A stretch of DNA of 64,000 nucleotides, taken from NCBI RefSeq assembly GCF_934924865.1, contig NZ_OW235315.1, forward strand, positions 2,728,001-2,792,000, written 5' to 3'. Of the stretch, positions 9,099 through 17,299 are shown in pieces; within the stretch, counting starts at the first letter, position 1, and every line of letters begins with the position of its first letter. A program made the position numbers and the translations under genes. The DNA is from Tepidibacter aestuarii (GTDB lineage: Bacteria > Bacillota > Clostridia > Peptostreptococcales > Peptostreptococcaceae). The notes under the pieces are model-generated. The model did not search any database and had not been told where the DNA came from. It was given only the letters and a program-made list of their open reading frames with translations.

Positions 9099-9521
9099 TT
9101 ACAAAGATGTTCTACTTTCGCAGTACTCACATTTATACTCTTTCTTTTCCTCATTGACCAATATAAACTCAACTTCATCTATATTCTCAACAGTAGTTAT
9201 ACATCTTGGATTTTTACATTTAAATATTCCTTTTACCTTTTCAGGAATTGAAAGCTTTATTTTTTCTTTTATTTTCTCATCCTCTATTACATTAACAGTT
9301 ATATTAGGATCTATTATCCCAAGTACTGTAAAGTCTATATTTATTTCATTCTCAATTTTTATTATATCTTTTTTATCCATGGCCTTTGAACTTACATTTT
9401 TTAAAAGTGCAACTGAGTAATCAGCCTTATGAAGTCCTAATTGTTTAAATATCTTATATCCACATCCAGCCTTTATATGATCTATTACTATGCCTTTTTT
9501 TATACTATTTATATTAAGCAT
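9099..9521 (-). CDS. pyrI: Aspartate carbamoyltransferase regulatory chain
   Basis: Regulatory subunit of aspartate transcarbamoylase, 140 residues. It binds nucleotide effectors and holds catalytic trimers together through a zinc site. The C-terminal zinc ligands are visible as CKNPRCI (about 107-113) and CEYC (about 132-135). The N-terminal nucleotide-binding part has the family pattern [16 protein letters not shown]. It overlaps the end of pyrB by eight bases, showing translational coupling in a pyrBI operon. A separate PyrI chain is usual in clostridia and enterobacteria but absent in Bacillus. Confidence 0.95.
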   Translation of the reverse strand: MLNINSIKKGIVIDHIKAGCGYKIFKQLGLHKADYSVALLKNVSSKAMDKKDIIKIENEINIDFTVLGIIDPNITVNVIEDEKIKEKIKLSIPEKVKGIFKCKNPRCITTVENIDEVEFILVNEEKKEYKCEYCESRTSL

Positions 9522-10434
9522 CTACATCAACCCCCAATAACTTCATAATTAAAGCCATTCTAACAAACATTCCGTATCTAGCCTGTTCAAAATACACAGC
9601 TCTAGGGTCATCATCTACTTCAGTTGATATTTCATTTACTCTTGGAAGTGGATGAAGTACAAGCATATCTTCTTTTGCATTTTTTAATTTATCTTTTGTA
9701 AGTATATAGCTGTCTTTAAGTCTTAGATATTCTTCTTCACTTACAAATCTCTCTCTTTGTACCCTAGTCATATAAAGTATGTCAACCTTGTCTATTACTT
9801 CTTCTAAGCTTGAAGTTTCGTAGTAGTTTCCCTGTATTTCTTCTTTTATATAGTCTGGAATCTTAAGTTCAGATGGGGATATGAATATAAACTTTGTGTT
9901 TTGATATCTAGCCATGGCCTTAACTAACGAATGTACAGTACGGCCAAACTTTAAGTCTCCACAAAGCCCTATAGTAAGATTATTTAAATCTTTTTTCAAA
10001 GATTTTATAGTAAGTAAATCAGTAAGAGTTTGGGTAGGATGTTGATGTCCTCCATCACCTGCATTTATTACAGGTATATTTGAGTATTTAGATGCAAGGT
10101 AGGCACTACCTTCCTTTGGATGTCTCATAGCTATTATGTCAGCATAGCACCCAACAGTTCTTATAGTGTCAGCAAGTGATTCTCCCTTTGATACAGAAGA
10201 TGAACCCGGCTCAGAAAAACCTACTAAACTTCCACCTAGCCTAAGCATAGCAGCTTCAAAGCTGAACCTAGTTCTAGTAGATGGCTCATAAAATAATGTA
10301 GATAATAACTTCCCTTTACAAACATCAGTATACTTCTCAGGGTTTTGGATTATTTTTTCACCAAGACTTAATACTGAGTCTAACTCTCCTAGTGAAAAAT
10401 CATTAGGTTGGATTAAATTTCTTCCTTTTAACAT
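9514..10434 (-). CDS. pyrB: Aspartate carbamoyltransferase catalytic chain
   Basis: Catalyses carbamoyl phosphate plus L-aspartate to N-carbamoyl-aspartate, the committed step of pyrimidine synthesis. It has 306 residues, normal for the family. Signature residues include the carbamoyl-phosphate motif [13 protein letters not shown] (about 49-61), HPTQTLTDL (about 131-139) and the C-terminal HPLPRVNEI. The start ATG follows AAAGGAGGTAATATT. The leader carries a PyrR-type attenuator and a second PyrR-like loop that reaches the ribosome site. No other pyr gene is present in the window. Confidence 0.97.
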   Translation of the reverse strand: MLKGRNLIQPNDFSLGELDSVLSLGEKIIQNPEKYTDVCKGKLLSTLFYEPSTRTRFSFEAAMLRLGGSLVGFSEPGSSSVSKGESLADTIRTVGCYADIIAMRHPKEGSAYLASKYSNIPVINAGDGGHQHPTQTLTDLLTIKSLKKDLNNLTIGLCGDLKFGRTVHSLVKAMARYQNTKFIFISPSELKIPDYIKEEIQGNYYETSSLEEVIDKVDILYMTRVQRERFVSEEEYLRLKDSYILTKDKLKNAKEDMLVLHPLPRVNEISTEVDDDPRAVYFEQARYGMFVRMALIMKLLGVDVDA

Positions 10435-10440
10435 AATATT

Positions 10441-10475
10441 ACCTCCTTTACAGCCTCTCTGGACTACTTTAAAAG
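10441..10475 (-). promoter_or_regulatory. Second PyrR-type RNA loop overlapping the pyrB ribosome site
   Basis: On the minus strand the sequence GTCCAGAGAGGCTG (10451-10464), the conserved PyrR-binding loop, is flanked by CTTTT upstream and AAAGG downstream, which can pair. The 3' strand of that stem is the start of the pyrB Shine-Dalgarno AAAGGAGG. PyrR binding here could therefore block ribosome access. Confidence 0.7.
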
Positions 10476-10490
10476 ATTTTTTTGTATATT

Positions 10491-10519
10491 AAAAAATGCC
10501 TTTCTATATAGAAAGGCAT
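10491..10519 (-). terminator. pyrB leader attenuator terminator
   Basis: Arms TGCCTTTC and GAAAGGCA with a TATATA loop, then six Ts on the minus strand. It sits between two PyrR-type loops and before pyrB, the expected place for a transcription attenuator. Confidence 0.85.
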
Positions 10520-10579
10520 AATTACAGACATACTCATATAAATACGCAATTAAATGCATATTTAATATTTATCCATATT

Positions 10580-10617
10580 TATAACCTTCCCAGCCTCTCT
10601 GGACCAGTATTAAAGAT
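10580..10617 (-). promoter_or_regulatory. First PyrR-binding loop of the pyrB leader
   Basis: The minus strand carries GGTCCAGAGAGGCTGGG (loop at 10591-10605), matching the PyrR anti-antiterminator loop. Flanking AATCTT and AAGGTT can form the lower stem with G-U pairs. It precedes the attenuator terminator by about 70 bases. Confidence 0.8.
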
Positions 10618-10635
10618 TTGTTTTTATTAATAATT

Positions 10636-10664
10636 ATCGTACCATTATACATATTGTATGTCAA
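10636..10664 (-). promoter_or_regulatory. Predicted sigma-A promoter of pyrBI
   Basis: TTGACA (10659-10664) and TACGAT (10636-10641) are separated by 17 bases on the minus strand. Transcription would begin just before the first PyrR loop. Confidence 0.65.
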
Positions 10665-10691
10665 TATATTTTATAAGTTTATATATGGATA

Positions 10692-11759
10692 TTATTTCAT
10701 TTCAACTTCAATTCCTTTATCCTTTAGTTTTTGTATAAATGCATACTTTTTTTGTATATTGCAATCATCTATGCTTACTTTCTTCAAATTTTTAAGTTCG
10801 AACACTTTAGATACATCAAGTGGATAAATCCTATTTAAATAAAGTTCTTCAAGACTTTCAAATTTCTCTATACCATCAAAAGTAACTATTTGGGAACTTC
10901 CAAGATATAGCTCGTTTATATTTTCAACTGGTTTTATACAATTCAAATCTTTCGTATATTCTATCCCCCTAATATGCAGTTTTTTTAAGTTTTGAAAGTT
11001 TTTTAAATTATACAGTTTACCATATCTAGGATGTGAAATATTCAAGCCTTCTATATTATTAATTTCAGGTATAGATTTCAAATCATTCAAATCCATATAC
11101 CATAATCCTAACTCCTTGAGACTCTCATTTTTCGCCAAAGGAGAAAAATCATTTATTCTATAAGCATCAGAAATATTTAGTTCTTTTAAATTAGTAAAAT
11201 ACTCTACCCCCTCTATACTGTTTATATCTGCTGACCCATGTATCATCAGCTTTTCAATGTTCTCCAAATCATGAGGTTCTATCTTTCCTTTTATATCATA
11301 TTCTTTCGATATATATCTCCTAAAATTTATATCCTTTATTATATTGTTTGATTTAATATAATAGTCCGTATAAAAGAATAATATTAATATAAATAGCATA
11401 ATACCACATAAAATTCTTATGTGTTTATCAAGATTTTTTTTATATAAATAAATTAGGTAAACTCCTAATATACTCAACAAGATTATATAATTAGGTATAT
11501 ATATTGAAAATCTAAACAGCATACAATTAAATATCATAATCATTGGAATACTGCACCTTATAAATATCTTCCTCCATATATCTTCTCTTGGTTCTTTCAT
11601 AAGTTCACTTATAATAGATCCTACCATAAGACCAGCCCAAACACCTGAGAATTTACCATCTGATGATAAATTCATATAAAATAATTGAATAATCATATAC
11701 ACTATCATAATCAACATAATCAAGCATAACTCTTTTTTACTGGTTTTAATATTATCCAT
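10692..11759 (-). CDS. Membrane protein with leucine-rich repeats
   Basis: A 355-residue protein whose first about 140 residues hold four to five hydrophobic segments. It continues with about 180 residues of tandem repeats of roughly 20-24 residues with a leucine-rich pattern (LKELNISDA, LKELGLWYM, LKKLHIRGI, LEELYLNRI, LKKVSIDDC). These are typical of LRR (internalin/SDS22-like) domains used for protein binding. The likely start is ATG at 11757-11759 after GGGGGAAGG; an earlier in-frame ATG lacks a ribosome site. The partner and function are unknown. It stands alone between the pyrB promoter and a foldback element. Confidence 0.75.
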   Translation of the reverse strand: MDNIKTSKKELCLIMLIMIVYMIIQLFYMNLSSDGKFSGVWAGLMVGSIISELMKEPREDIWRKIFIRCSIPMIMIFNCMLFRFSIYIPNYIILLSILGVYLIYLYKKNLDKHIRILCGIMLFILILFFYTDYYIKSNNIIKDINFRRYISKEYDIKGKIEPHDLENIEKLMIHGSADINSIEGVEYFTNLKELNISDAYRINDFSPLAKNESLKELGLWYMDLNDLKSIPEINNIEGLNISHPRYGKLYNLKNFQNLKKLHIRGIEYTKDLNCIKPVENINELYLGSSQIVTFDGIEKFESLEELYLNRIYPLDVSKVFELKNLKKVSIDDCNIQKKYAFIQKLKDKGIEVEMK

Positions 11760-12157
11760 AACCTTCCCCCTAATTATATAAACCTTATATTTATATAATA
11801 TCATCTTTTACTTTTTTTACCATAAGTCTTGTTTATTATATTCTTTAATTTTTCAATATGATTTTAGATTTTTTGATAAATGATTAAGCTCGTTTAATAT
11901 TTAAGAACTCCACTAAAAAATAAAGGGAATTAAAATGTTAGCCCATGATTTAAATATTTTTGTATAAAACTTGTATTACAGTGTTTGAATATCTGTTAAG
12001 AAAGTTCGTTGTTTGACCGTTAGGGAGTTTAGAACTTTTAAGATATTCAATAAGATGTAATAGTTAGTTTTATTAAAAATATTTAATACATGAGCGGTAT
12101 TTTAATTCCCTTTATTTTGGGTTCAGCACATAAATTCGATTATTTTTGTAATATTTA
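11760..12157. other. 398-base intergenic region dominated by a foldback element
   Basis: About half is the rod-like element at 11917-12118, which begins 40 bases beyond the stop of the LysM gene. The section 11760-11916 contains A/T-rich DNA that should include the LRR gene promoter. No ORF was seen. Confidence 0.5.
11917..12118. repeat. Rod-like foldback element, copy 1
   Basis: A 202-bp element with perfect 20-bp ends (11917-11936 and 12099-12118). Pairing continues inward in steps: TTAAATATTTTT, TAAAACT, TATTACA, GAATATCT and AAAGTTC, each with its complement on the far side. The apical loop contains TTGTTTGACC and AGGGAGTTTA. The same design recurs at 22783-22985 with different but still complementary stems. 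It lies 40 bases beyond the stop of the LysM protein gene, so it may act in the 3' UTR or as terminator. Confidence 0.8.
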
Positions 12158-13495
12158 TTATTCTAATCCAGCTGCTATCCTAACCTTTTCCTGATGATAC
12201 TCGTCTACCAGTCCATCTTTATGTCTAGTACTATTTAAAAAATGTATATCAAAATGCCCTTCAAAATTATTATCCGTTATATACTGTACACTATGAGGCA
12301 TAAATGACATTGATGCTGCAATTCTTCTTCCATCTACTTCAACTAAAACAGCTCTAGTATTCCACGAATATCCTCCCCAGACTTGCTTTGCTATATCCGT
12401 ATCATTACTTGTCAATGGTTCACAGTCGGCATGATTTGCTCCTATAGTTCTTTTTACCATAAAAGATTTTCCAGTTTCTATATCCGTAACTTTAGCTACA
12501 TCGTTAATCGCCATTATATACTGTGCCTCAGTCCACCAATCTAGATATTCTCCATACTGACTTCCCATTGTTTCTTTTATAGGTATGTTGTGAACCGGAA
12601 CTCTCAATTCTTGCCCTATACTAAGTTGACTATTTGCTGTTAAGTTATTCGCATCTAGTAATTCCTGCATAGGAATTCCATTGTCAATACTTATGCTCCA
12701 AGTAGTTTCACCAGATTGAACCTTATGAGTTTTATATGTTATCGTTGGTTCTTTAGATTCTACATTCCCTTTAAGATAAATCGTTTGACCTTCATATATA
12801 TTATCTGAAGATAAGTTATTTATGCTCTTTAAAGAAGCTACTGATACATTGAACATTTGAGATATTTTCCACAGAGTATCTCCTTTTTTAACTATGTATT
12901 TAGTAGTATCAACACTTTTATTTTCTTGATTTATTATAAGTTTTTGACCTATATATAGGTTATCATTAGTTAGATTATTATCTTTTTTTATTTTATCAAT
13001 AGTTGTATTATATGTTTGAGATAACTTATACAATGTATCGCCTGATTTTACTACATAAACATTATTAGATGGTATCTTTAAATTTTGATCAACATATATA
13101 GTATCACTAGTTAAATTATTTACAGATTTTATTTCACTAATAGACACATTAAATTTATTAGCAATAGACCATAAACTATCTCCGCTTTGAACCTTATAGT
13201 CTATAAAAGAGTTTTGATTTATACTTGATTGATTAGTAGCTGCGAATACTTGTGTACTTGGAACAGCAAATGATGTGATCAACATAGAACCTAGCATAAC
13301 TTTACACATAGCTATTTTAAGATTAGGAAACTGAGTCTTTATATATTGTTGTACTTGATCTATAAAATTAGAATTTTCATTTTCTCTTATTTTATCTAGC
13401 TCATCTGCAAACTCTGTATTAATATTATTTAAGTATATTACTAATAGATACTCTCCATTTTCTTGTTTTAGCTTATAGTTTTTAATAAAATCCAT
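12158..13495 (-). CDS. Secreted/spore-associated protein with four LysM domains
   Basis: A 445-residue protein. Residues 1-90 begin with a polar domain (MDFIKNYKLKQENGEYLL) followed by a hydrophobic stretch (CKVMLGSMLITSFAVP) that could serve as a late signal or membrane segment ending near VFAA. Four LysM repeats follow at about 97-320 (YKVQSGDSLWSIANKF; YVVKSGDTLYKLSQTY; YIVKKGDTLWKISQMF; HKVQSGETTWSISIDN), which bind N-acetylglucosamine polymers. The last about 130 residues form a conserved-looking domain with DWWTEAQYIM, GANHADCEPLT and VEVDGRRIAASM, whose function I do not know. Start ATG at 13493-13495 follows GAGGTGAATAAA. A role in spore cortex, coat or cell wall is inferred from the LysM content. 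Confidence 0.82.
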   Translation of the reverse strand: MDFIKNYKLKQENGEYLLVIYLNNINTEFADELDKIRENENSNFIDQVQQYIKTQFPNLKIAMCKVMLGSMLITSFAVPSTQVFAATNQSSINQNSFIDYKVQSGDSLWSIANKFNVSISEIKSVNNLTSDTIYVDQNLKIPSNNVYVVKSGDTLYKLSQTYNTTIDKIKKDNNLTNDNLYIGQKLIINQENKSVDTTKYIVKKGDTLWKISQMFNVSVASLKSINNLSSDNIYEGQTIYLKGNVESKEPTITYKTHKVQSGETTWSISIDNGIPMQELLDANNLTANSQLSIGQELRVPVHNIPIKETMGSQYGEYLDWWTEAQYIMAINDVAKVTDIETGKSFMVKRTIGANHADCEPLTSNDTDIAKQVWGGYSWNTRAVLVEVDGRRIAASMSFMPHSVQYITDNNFEGHFDIHFLNSTRHKDGLVDEYHQEKVRIAAGLE

Positions 13496-13567
13496 TTTAT
13501 TCACCTCTGTATATGATAATATTTTTATTATTATCAATTTGGCAGGGTTTATACACAACATATATCC

Positions 13568-13597
13568 TTGCAAGTCCATATCCTTATTTGCTATACT
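13568..13597 (+). promoter_or_regulatory. Predicted promoter of the GNAT gene
   Basis: TTGCAA (13568-13573) and TATACT (13592-13597) are spaced by 18 bases, about 40 bases before the start codon. Confidence 0.5.
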
Positions 13598-13637
13598 ACA
13601 TATAATAAATTTTGATCGATAAGGAGACCTTTTTATT

Positions 13638-14132
13638 ATGAGAAAAGCCACTTTAAATGATTTAGATAATATTATGGATATAATAAAAGAAACTGTAAAA
13701 GATATGAATTCATCTAACAACTATCAGTGGGATGATAATTACCCCAACAACAATACCTTTAAAAATGATATAAACAATAACACTCTATATATAAAAGAAA
13801 TTGGCGGCAATATAGCTGGATTTATATGTGTTGACTACAACGAAACAAAAGAATACGATGAACTAGATTGGTCTTTAAATGAAAAGGCTGCTGTTATTCA
13901 TAGGATGGCTGTTAATCCTAAATTCAGAAGAAGAGGTATAGGTACTAAGTTGATAAACTTTGCAAAAGAAATAGCTGTAGATAAAAATATAAATCATATA
14001 AAAACTGATACTCATTCATCAAATGATAAAATGGATAATCTATTTAGAAAATGCGGATTTAATCCTGTAGGTAAAGTTCAATTTGAAGGAAAAGAAGATA
14101 CTTTTATATGTTATGAAAATGTACTAAAATAG
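13638..14132 (+). CDS. GNAT-family N-acetyltransferase
   Basis: A cytosolic protein of 164 residues. The acetyl-CoA binding motif A is visible as VIHRMAVNPKFRRRGIGTKLINFA (roughly residues 95-118; the core is RRRGIGTKL). Members transfer an acetyl group from acetyl-CoA to amines. The substrate cannot be told from sequence. The start ATG follows AAGGAGACC. It is divergent from the LysM gene and convergent with rnj, sharing a bidirectional terminator. Confidence 0.85.
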   Translation: MRKATLNDLDNIMDIIKETVKDMNSSNNYQWDDNYPNNNTFKNDINNNTLYIKEIGGNIAGFICVDYNETKEYDELDWSLNEKAAVIHRMAVNPKFRRRGIGTKLINFAKEIAVDKNINHIKTDTHSSNDKMDNLFRKCGFNPVGKVQFEGKEDTFICYENVLK

Positions 14133-14154
14133 CCTATTTAAAATAGGCTATTTT
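14126..14154. terminator. Bidirectional terminator between the GNAT gene and rnj
   Basis: The near-perfect palindrome AAAATAGCCTATTT/AAATAGGCTATTTT is followed by Ts on the plus strand and has As before it on the other side. It overlaps the end of the GNAT gene and abuts the rnj stop. Confidence 0.85.
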
Positions 14155-15819
14155 TTAGATTTCCATTATTATAGGTATTACATAAGGTCTTCTCTTTGTC
14201 TTTTCGTATAAATATCTCTCTATTGATTTTTTCATATTTCTCTTAAGAGCATACCACTCTGTTATATTGTTTTCTAAGCATCTATCTAGTTCTTGAGCTG
14301 CAATTTCTTTAACTGAATTTATTAATTCCTCAGATTCTTTAACGTATACAAATCCCCTACTTATTATATCAGGTCCTGCTATTACGCTATAAGTCTCTTT
14401 CTCTATTGTGACCACTATATTCATCATTCCATCTTGAGCTAGATTTCTTCTATCTCTAAGAACTATGTTACCTACATCTCCTACTCCTAAACCATCTACG
14501 AATACACTTCCAGTTCTAACTTTGTCACCTTTTTCAGCTTTATCCTTTGATAGCTTCAAAACATCTCCTGTTTCTAATGTAAATATATCATTTCTGTTCA
14601 TTCCAAGTTTATTTGCAAGATTTGCATGATGTTTTAAATGTCTGTATTCTCCATGAACAGGCATAAAGTACTTAGGTGTAGTCAAAGAATGCATAAGCTT
14701 TAATTCTTCTTGGAATGCATGTCCAGATACATGAACATCCTCTAAATCCTTGTATATAACCTCTACATTTTTTCTGTATAATTCATTTATAACTTTAGAT
14801 ATAAGCTTATCATTCCCTGGTATTGGAGATGCTGATACTATATATAAATCATCTGGTTTTATCTTTATCTGTCTGTGATTAGAAAAAGCTATTCTAGAAA
14901 GACCCGCCATAGGTTCTCCTTGACTTCCAGTTGTTATTATAGTTATATTCTTGTCTTCATAATCATCTATTTCATCTACATCTATTATATATTCATCTGG
15001 TATATGAAGATATCCTAAATCTCTTGCTACCTGAGATATATTGACCATACTTCTTCCACTAAATGCTACCTTCCTATTATATCTTATAGATGCATTTATT
15101 ATTTGCTGCATTCTATGAACATTGGACGCAAATGTAGCTACTATAACCCTTCCTCTTGCACGTCTTAGGACTCTTATTAAGGTTTCTCCTATTGATTTTT
15201 CTGATAGTGTATGTCCTTTTCTCTCTACATTTGTACTATCTGCCATAAGAAGAAGTATACCCTCATTTCCTAACTCAGCAATCCTTTTTAGGTCCATAGG
15301 AAGGTAATCTATAGGTGTATAATCTATCTTAAAATCTCCTGTATGAAGTATAGTTCCAACAGGAGTATGAATAGCTATACTACAAGAATCTGCTATACTG
15401 TGAGTAGCCCTTATAAATTCCATTTTAAAATGATTCAGTTCTACAACATCTGAAGCATTAACTGGATTAAGTGTACAGCTTGATAGCAAATTGTGTTCTT
15501 TTAGTTTATTCTCTATAATTCCAAGCGTTAGCTTAGTTCCGTAAAGTGGAACATTGAGCTGTTTTAGTATATACGGTATAGCTCCTATATGATCCTCATG
15601 CCCATGAGTTATAAATATTCCCTTTACCTTATCTTCATTTTTTAATAAGTAGCTTATATCCGGAATTATCATATCAACTCCGTACATATCCTCATCTGGA
15701 AAAGCTATACCACAGTCTATAACTACAATCTCATCTTCATATTCAAATGCAGTAATATTTTTTCCAATCTCTCCAAGTCCTCCTAGAGGAATTACTTTTA
15801 CGCATTTTTCATTTTCCAT
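14155..15819 (-). CDS. rnj: Ribonuclease J
   Basis: Metallo-beta-lactamase/beta-CASP ribonuclease, 554 residues, the usual RNase J length. It has 5'-3' exonuclease and endonuclease activity in mRNA decay and rRNA maturation. The zinc-binding motif HGHEDHIGA is at about 76-84, and further ligands are in RATHSIADS and LHTGDFKID. The beta-CASP region includes SGRSMVN and VSGHAFQEEL, then PVHGEYRHL. The start ATG follows a GGAGGATAATAA ribosome site. A terminator-like hairpin at 15884-15914 lies in the 5' region and may be regulatory. Confidence 0.95.
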   Translation of the reverse strand: MENEKCVKVIPLGGLGEIGKNITAFEYEDEIVVIDCGIAFPDEDMYGVDMIIPDISYLLKNEDKVKGIFITHGHEDHIGAIPYILKQLNVPLYGTKLTLGIIENKLKEHNLLSSCTLNPVNASDVVELNHFKMEFIRATHSIADSCSIAIHTPVGTILHTGDFKIDYTPIDYLPMDLKRIAELGNEGILLLMADSTNVERKGHTLSEKSIGETLIRVLRRARGRVIVATFASNVHRMQQIINASIRYNRKVAFSGRSMVNISQVARDLGYLHIPDEYIIDVDEIDDYEDKNITIITTGSQGEPMAGLSRIAFSNHRQIKIKPDDLYIVSASPIPGNDKLISKVINELYRKNVEVIYKDLEDVHVSGHAFQEELKLMHSLTTPKYFMPVHGEYRHLKHHANLANKLGMNRNDIFTLETGDVLKLSKDKAEKGDKVRTGSVFVDGLGVGDVGNIVLRDRRNLAQDGMMNIVVTIEKETYSVIAGPDIISRGFVYVKESEELINSVKEIAAQELDRCLENNITEWYALKRNMKKSIERYLYEKTKRRPYVIPIIMEI

Positions 15820-15883
15820 TTATTATCCTCCTTTTTAAATTGCTTAATACTATAAGTTTTCCTTATAAAAAAGTCTTTATACT

Positions 15884-15914
15884 AAAAATTTCAAAAGAAT
15901 ACTTTTTTGAAATT
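15884..15914 (-). promoter_or_regulatory. Terminator-like hairpin in the rnj leader
   Basis: Arms of about 10 bp (AAATTTCAAAA and its complement) are followed by five Ts on the minus strand, about 65 bases before the rnj start codon. It could be a leader attenuator or an RNA-stability element. The evidence is structural only. Confidence 0.4.
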
Positions 15915-15993
15915 CATCTATCATTTTCATACCTTACTAAATTCAAAAATATGTATCTTAAAATACTAACACTTGCTTTTAATTGTTATCTTA

Positions 15994-16022
15994 TTGTTGA
16001 AAATATATACTTATAGTACAAT
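15994..16022 (+). promoter_or_regulatory. Predicted promoter of the alaX-like gene
   Basis: TTGTTG (15994-15999) and TACAAT (16017-16022) are separated by 17 bases, 28 bases before the start codon. Confidence 0.5.
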
Positions 16023-16050
16023 GATATCTATATACTAAGGAGGGATTATA

Positions 16051-17247
16051 TTGGAAAAACTTTTTTATGAAGATCAATACCAGAAATCTTTTACTGCAAC
16101 TATACTGGATGTAATCGAGAAAGAAGGTAAATCTCATATAGAGCTAGACAGAACCTGCTTTTATCCAGAAGGAGGAGGCCAGCCTAGTGATACAGGATTT
16201 ATCGAAGATGCCAAAATAACTTATGTATACGAAGAAGACAATCATATATACCATGTTGCTGATAAAAAACCTAATAAAAAGAATAAGGTCAAATGTTCAA
16301 TAGATTGGGGTAGACGATTTGATCATATGCAGCAGCATCTAGGACAGCATATTCTATCAGCTTCTTTTGTAGAATTATTCAATGCACCTACTGTTGGATT
16401 TCATCTAGGGAAAAATTATTGTACAGTAGATATTCAAAAGTTTTTGGACAAGTCTCAAATAGAAAAAGTTGAAAAGCTTGCAAATGATATAATACTTCAA
16501 AATATACTATTAGAGTTTTTATACCCTACTAGATCAGAGCTAAAAAAAATGAATATAAGAAAGATGCCTTCAAATTTAGATGGCCAAATAAGAATAGTTA
16601 AAATCGATGATCTTGATGTCAATGCATGTTGTGGAATTCATCCAAGTTCTACTATTGAGGTTCAAGTTATAAAGATAACTAAATGGGAAAAATACAAGGA
16701 TTGTACGAGAATAGAGTTTTTATGTGGAAATCGTGCTATACGAGATTACTTTAACAAAAGCGAGTTTACATCTACTGTATGCTCCTCTTTGACTTGTGAT
16801 ACTGAGGCTGCTTTAATTCAAATAGAAAAGTTGACTAAAGAACTAAAAAAGACTTTATCTGAAAATAATAAATTAAAATCTAAAATAGCAGATTACGAAA
16901 TAGAAGATATGCTTAGAAACTGTGAAGATACTAAGGGAATAAAAATCATAAAGAAAGTTTACGACAATGAAAGTGTAAAAACTGTAAATCTTATAGGTTC
17001 TAAACTGACTTCTTTTGATAATGTTGTTGCTCTGCTTGGAGTTAAAGGAGAGGATAAGTCAAACTTATTATTTATGAAATCCAAGAATATAAAAAATAGT
17101 AATATGAATGAATTGTTAAAAGATGCGATTACACTTATCGATGGTAGAGGTGGGGGAAATGAATTTTCTGCTCAAGGTGGGGGAAAGCAAGGTAATAATA
17201 TAGATTCAGCTCTTGATTATGCTTATATGAAGATTTTAAATGCATAG
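16051..17247 (+). CDS. alaX: Alanyl-tRNA editing protein, AlaX-L type with DHHA1 domain
   Basis: Free-standing editing enzyme that hydrolyses mischarged seryl- or glycyl-tRNA(Ala). It has 398 residues, the long AlaX form. The N-terminal beta-barrel has FYPEGGGQPSDTG (about 31-43). The editing zinc site is HMQQHLGQH (about 93-101) and CCGIH (about 192-196). A coiled segment at about 250-285 leads into a C-terminal DHHA1 domain that ends in the glycine-rich GRGGG and AQGGGKQ motifs. TTG start, preceded by AAGGAGGGATTATA. It is transcribed alone and ends near bioA in convergent orientation. Confidence 0.92.
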   Translation: MEKLFYEDQYQKSFTATILDVIEKEGKSHIELDRTCFYPEGGGQPSDTGFIEDAKITYVYEEDNHIYHVADKKPNKKNKVKCSIDWGRRFDHMQQHLGQHILSASFVELFNAPTVGFHLGKNYCTVDIQKFLDKSQIEKVEKLANDIILQNILLEFLYPTRSELKKMNIRKMPSNLDGQIRIVKIDDLDVNACCGIHPSSTIEVQVIKITKWEKYKDCTRIEFLCGNRAIRDYFNKSEFTSTVCSSLTCDTEAALIQIEKLTKELKKTLSENNKLKSKIADYEIEDMLRNCEDTKGIKIIKKVYDNESVKTVNLIGSKLTSFDNVVALLGVKGEDKSNLLFMKSKNIKNSNMNELLKDAITLIDGRGGGNEFSAQGGGKQGNNIDSALDYAYMKILNA

Positions 17248-17270
17248 TGATCTATCTAAGTTTAATTTAA

Positions 17271-17299
17271 TTGATAGGAAAGTTTCCCTTTCCTATCAA
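17271..17299. terminator. Hairpin between alaX and bioA
   Basis: Perfect 12-bp arms TTGATAGGAAAG and CTTTCCTATCAA with a five-base loop sit exactly between the convergent stops. The flanking T-tracts are weak on both strands. Confidence 0.65.
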
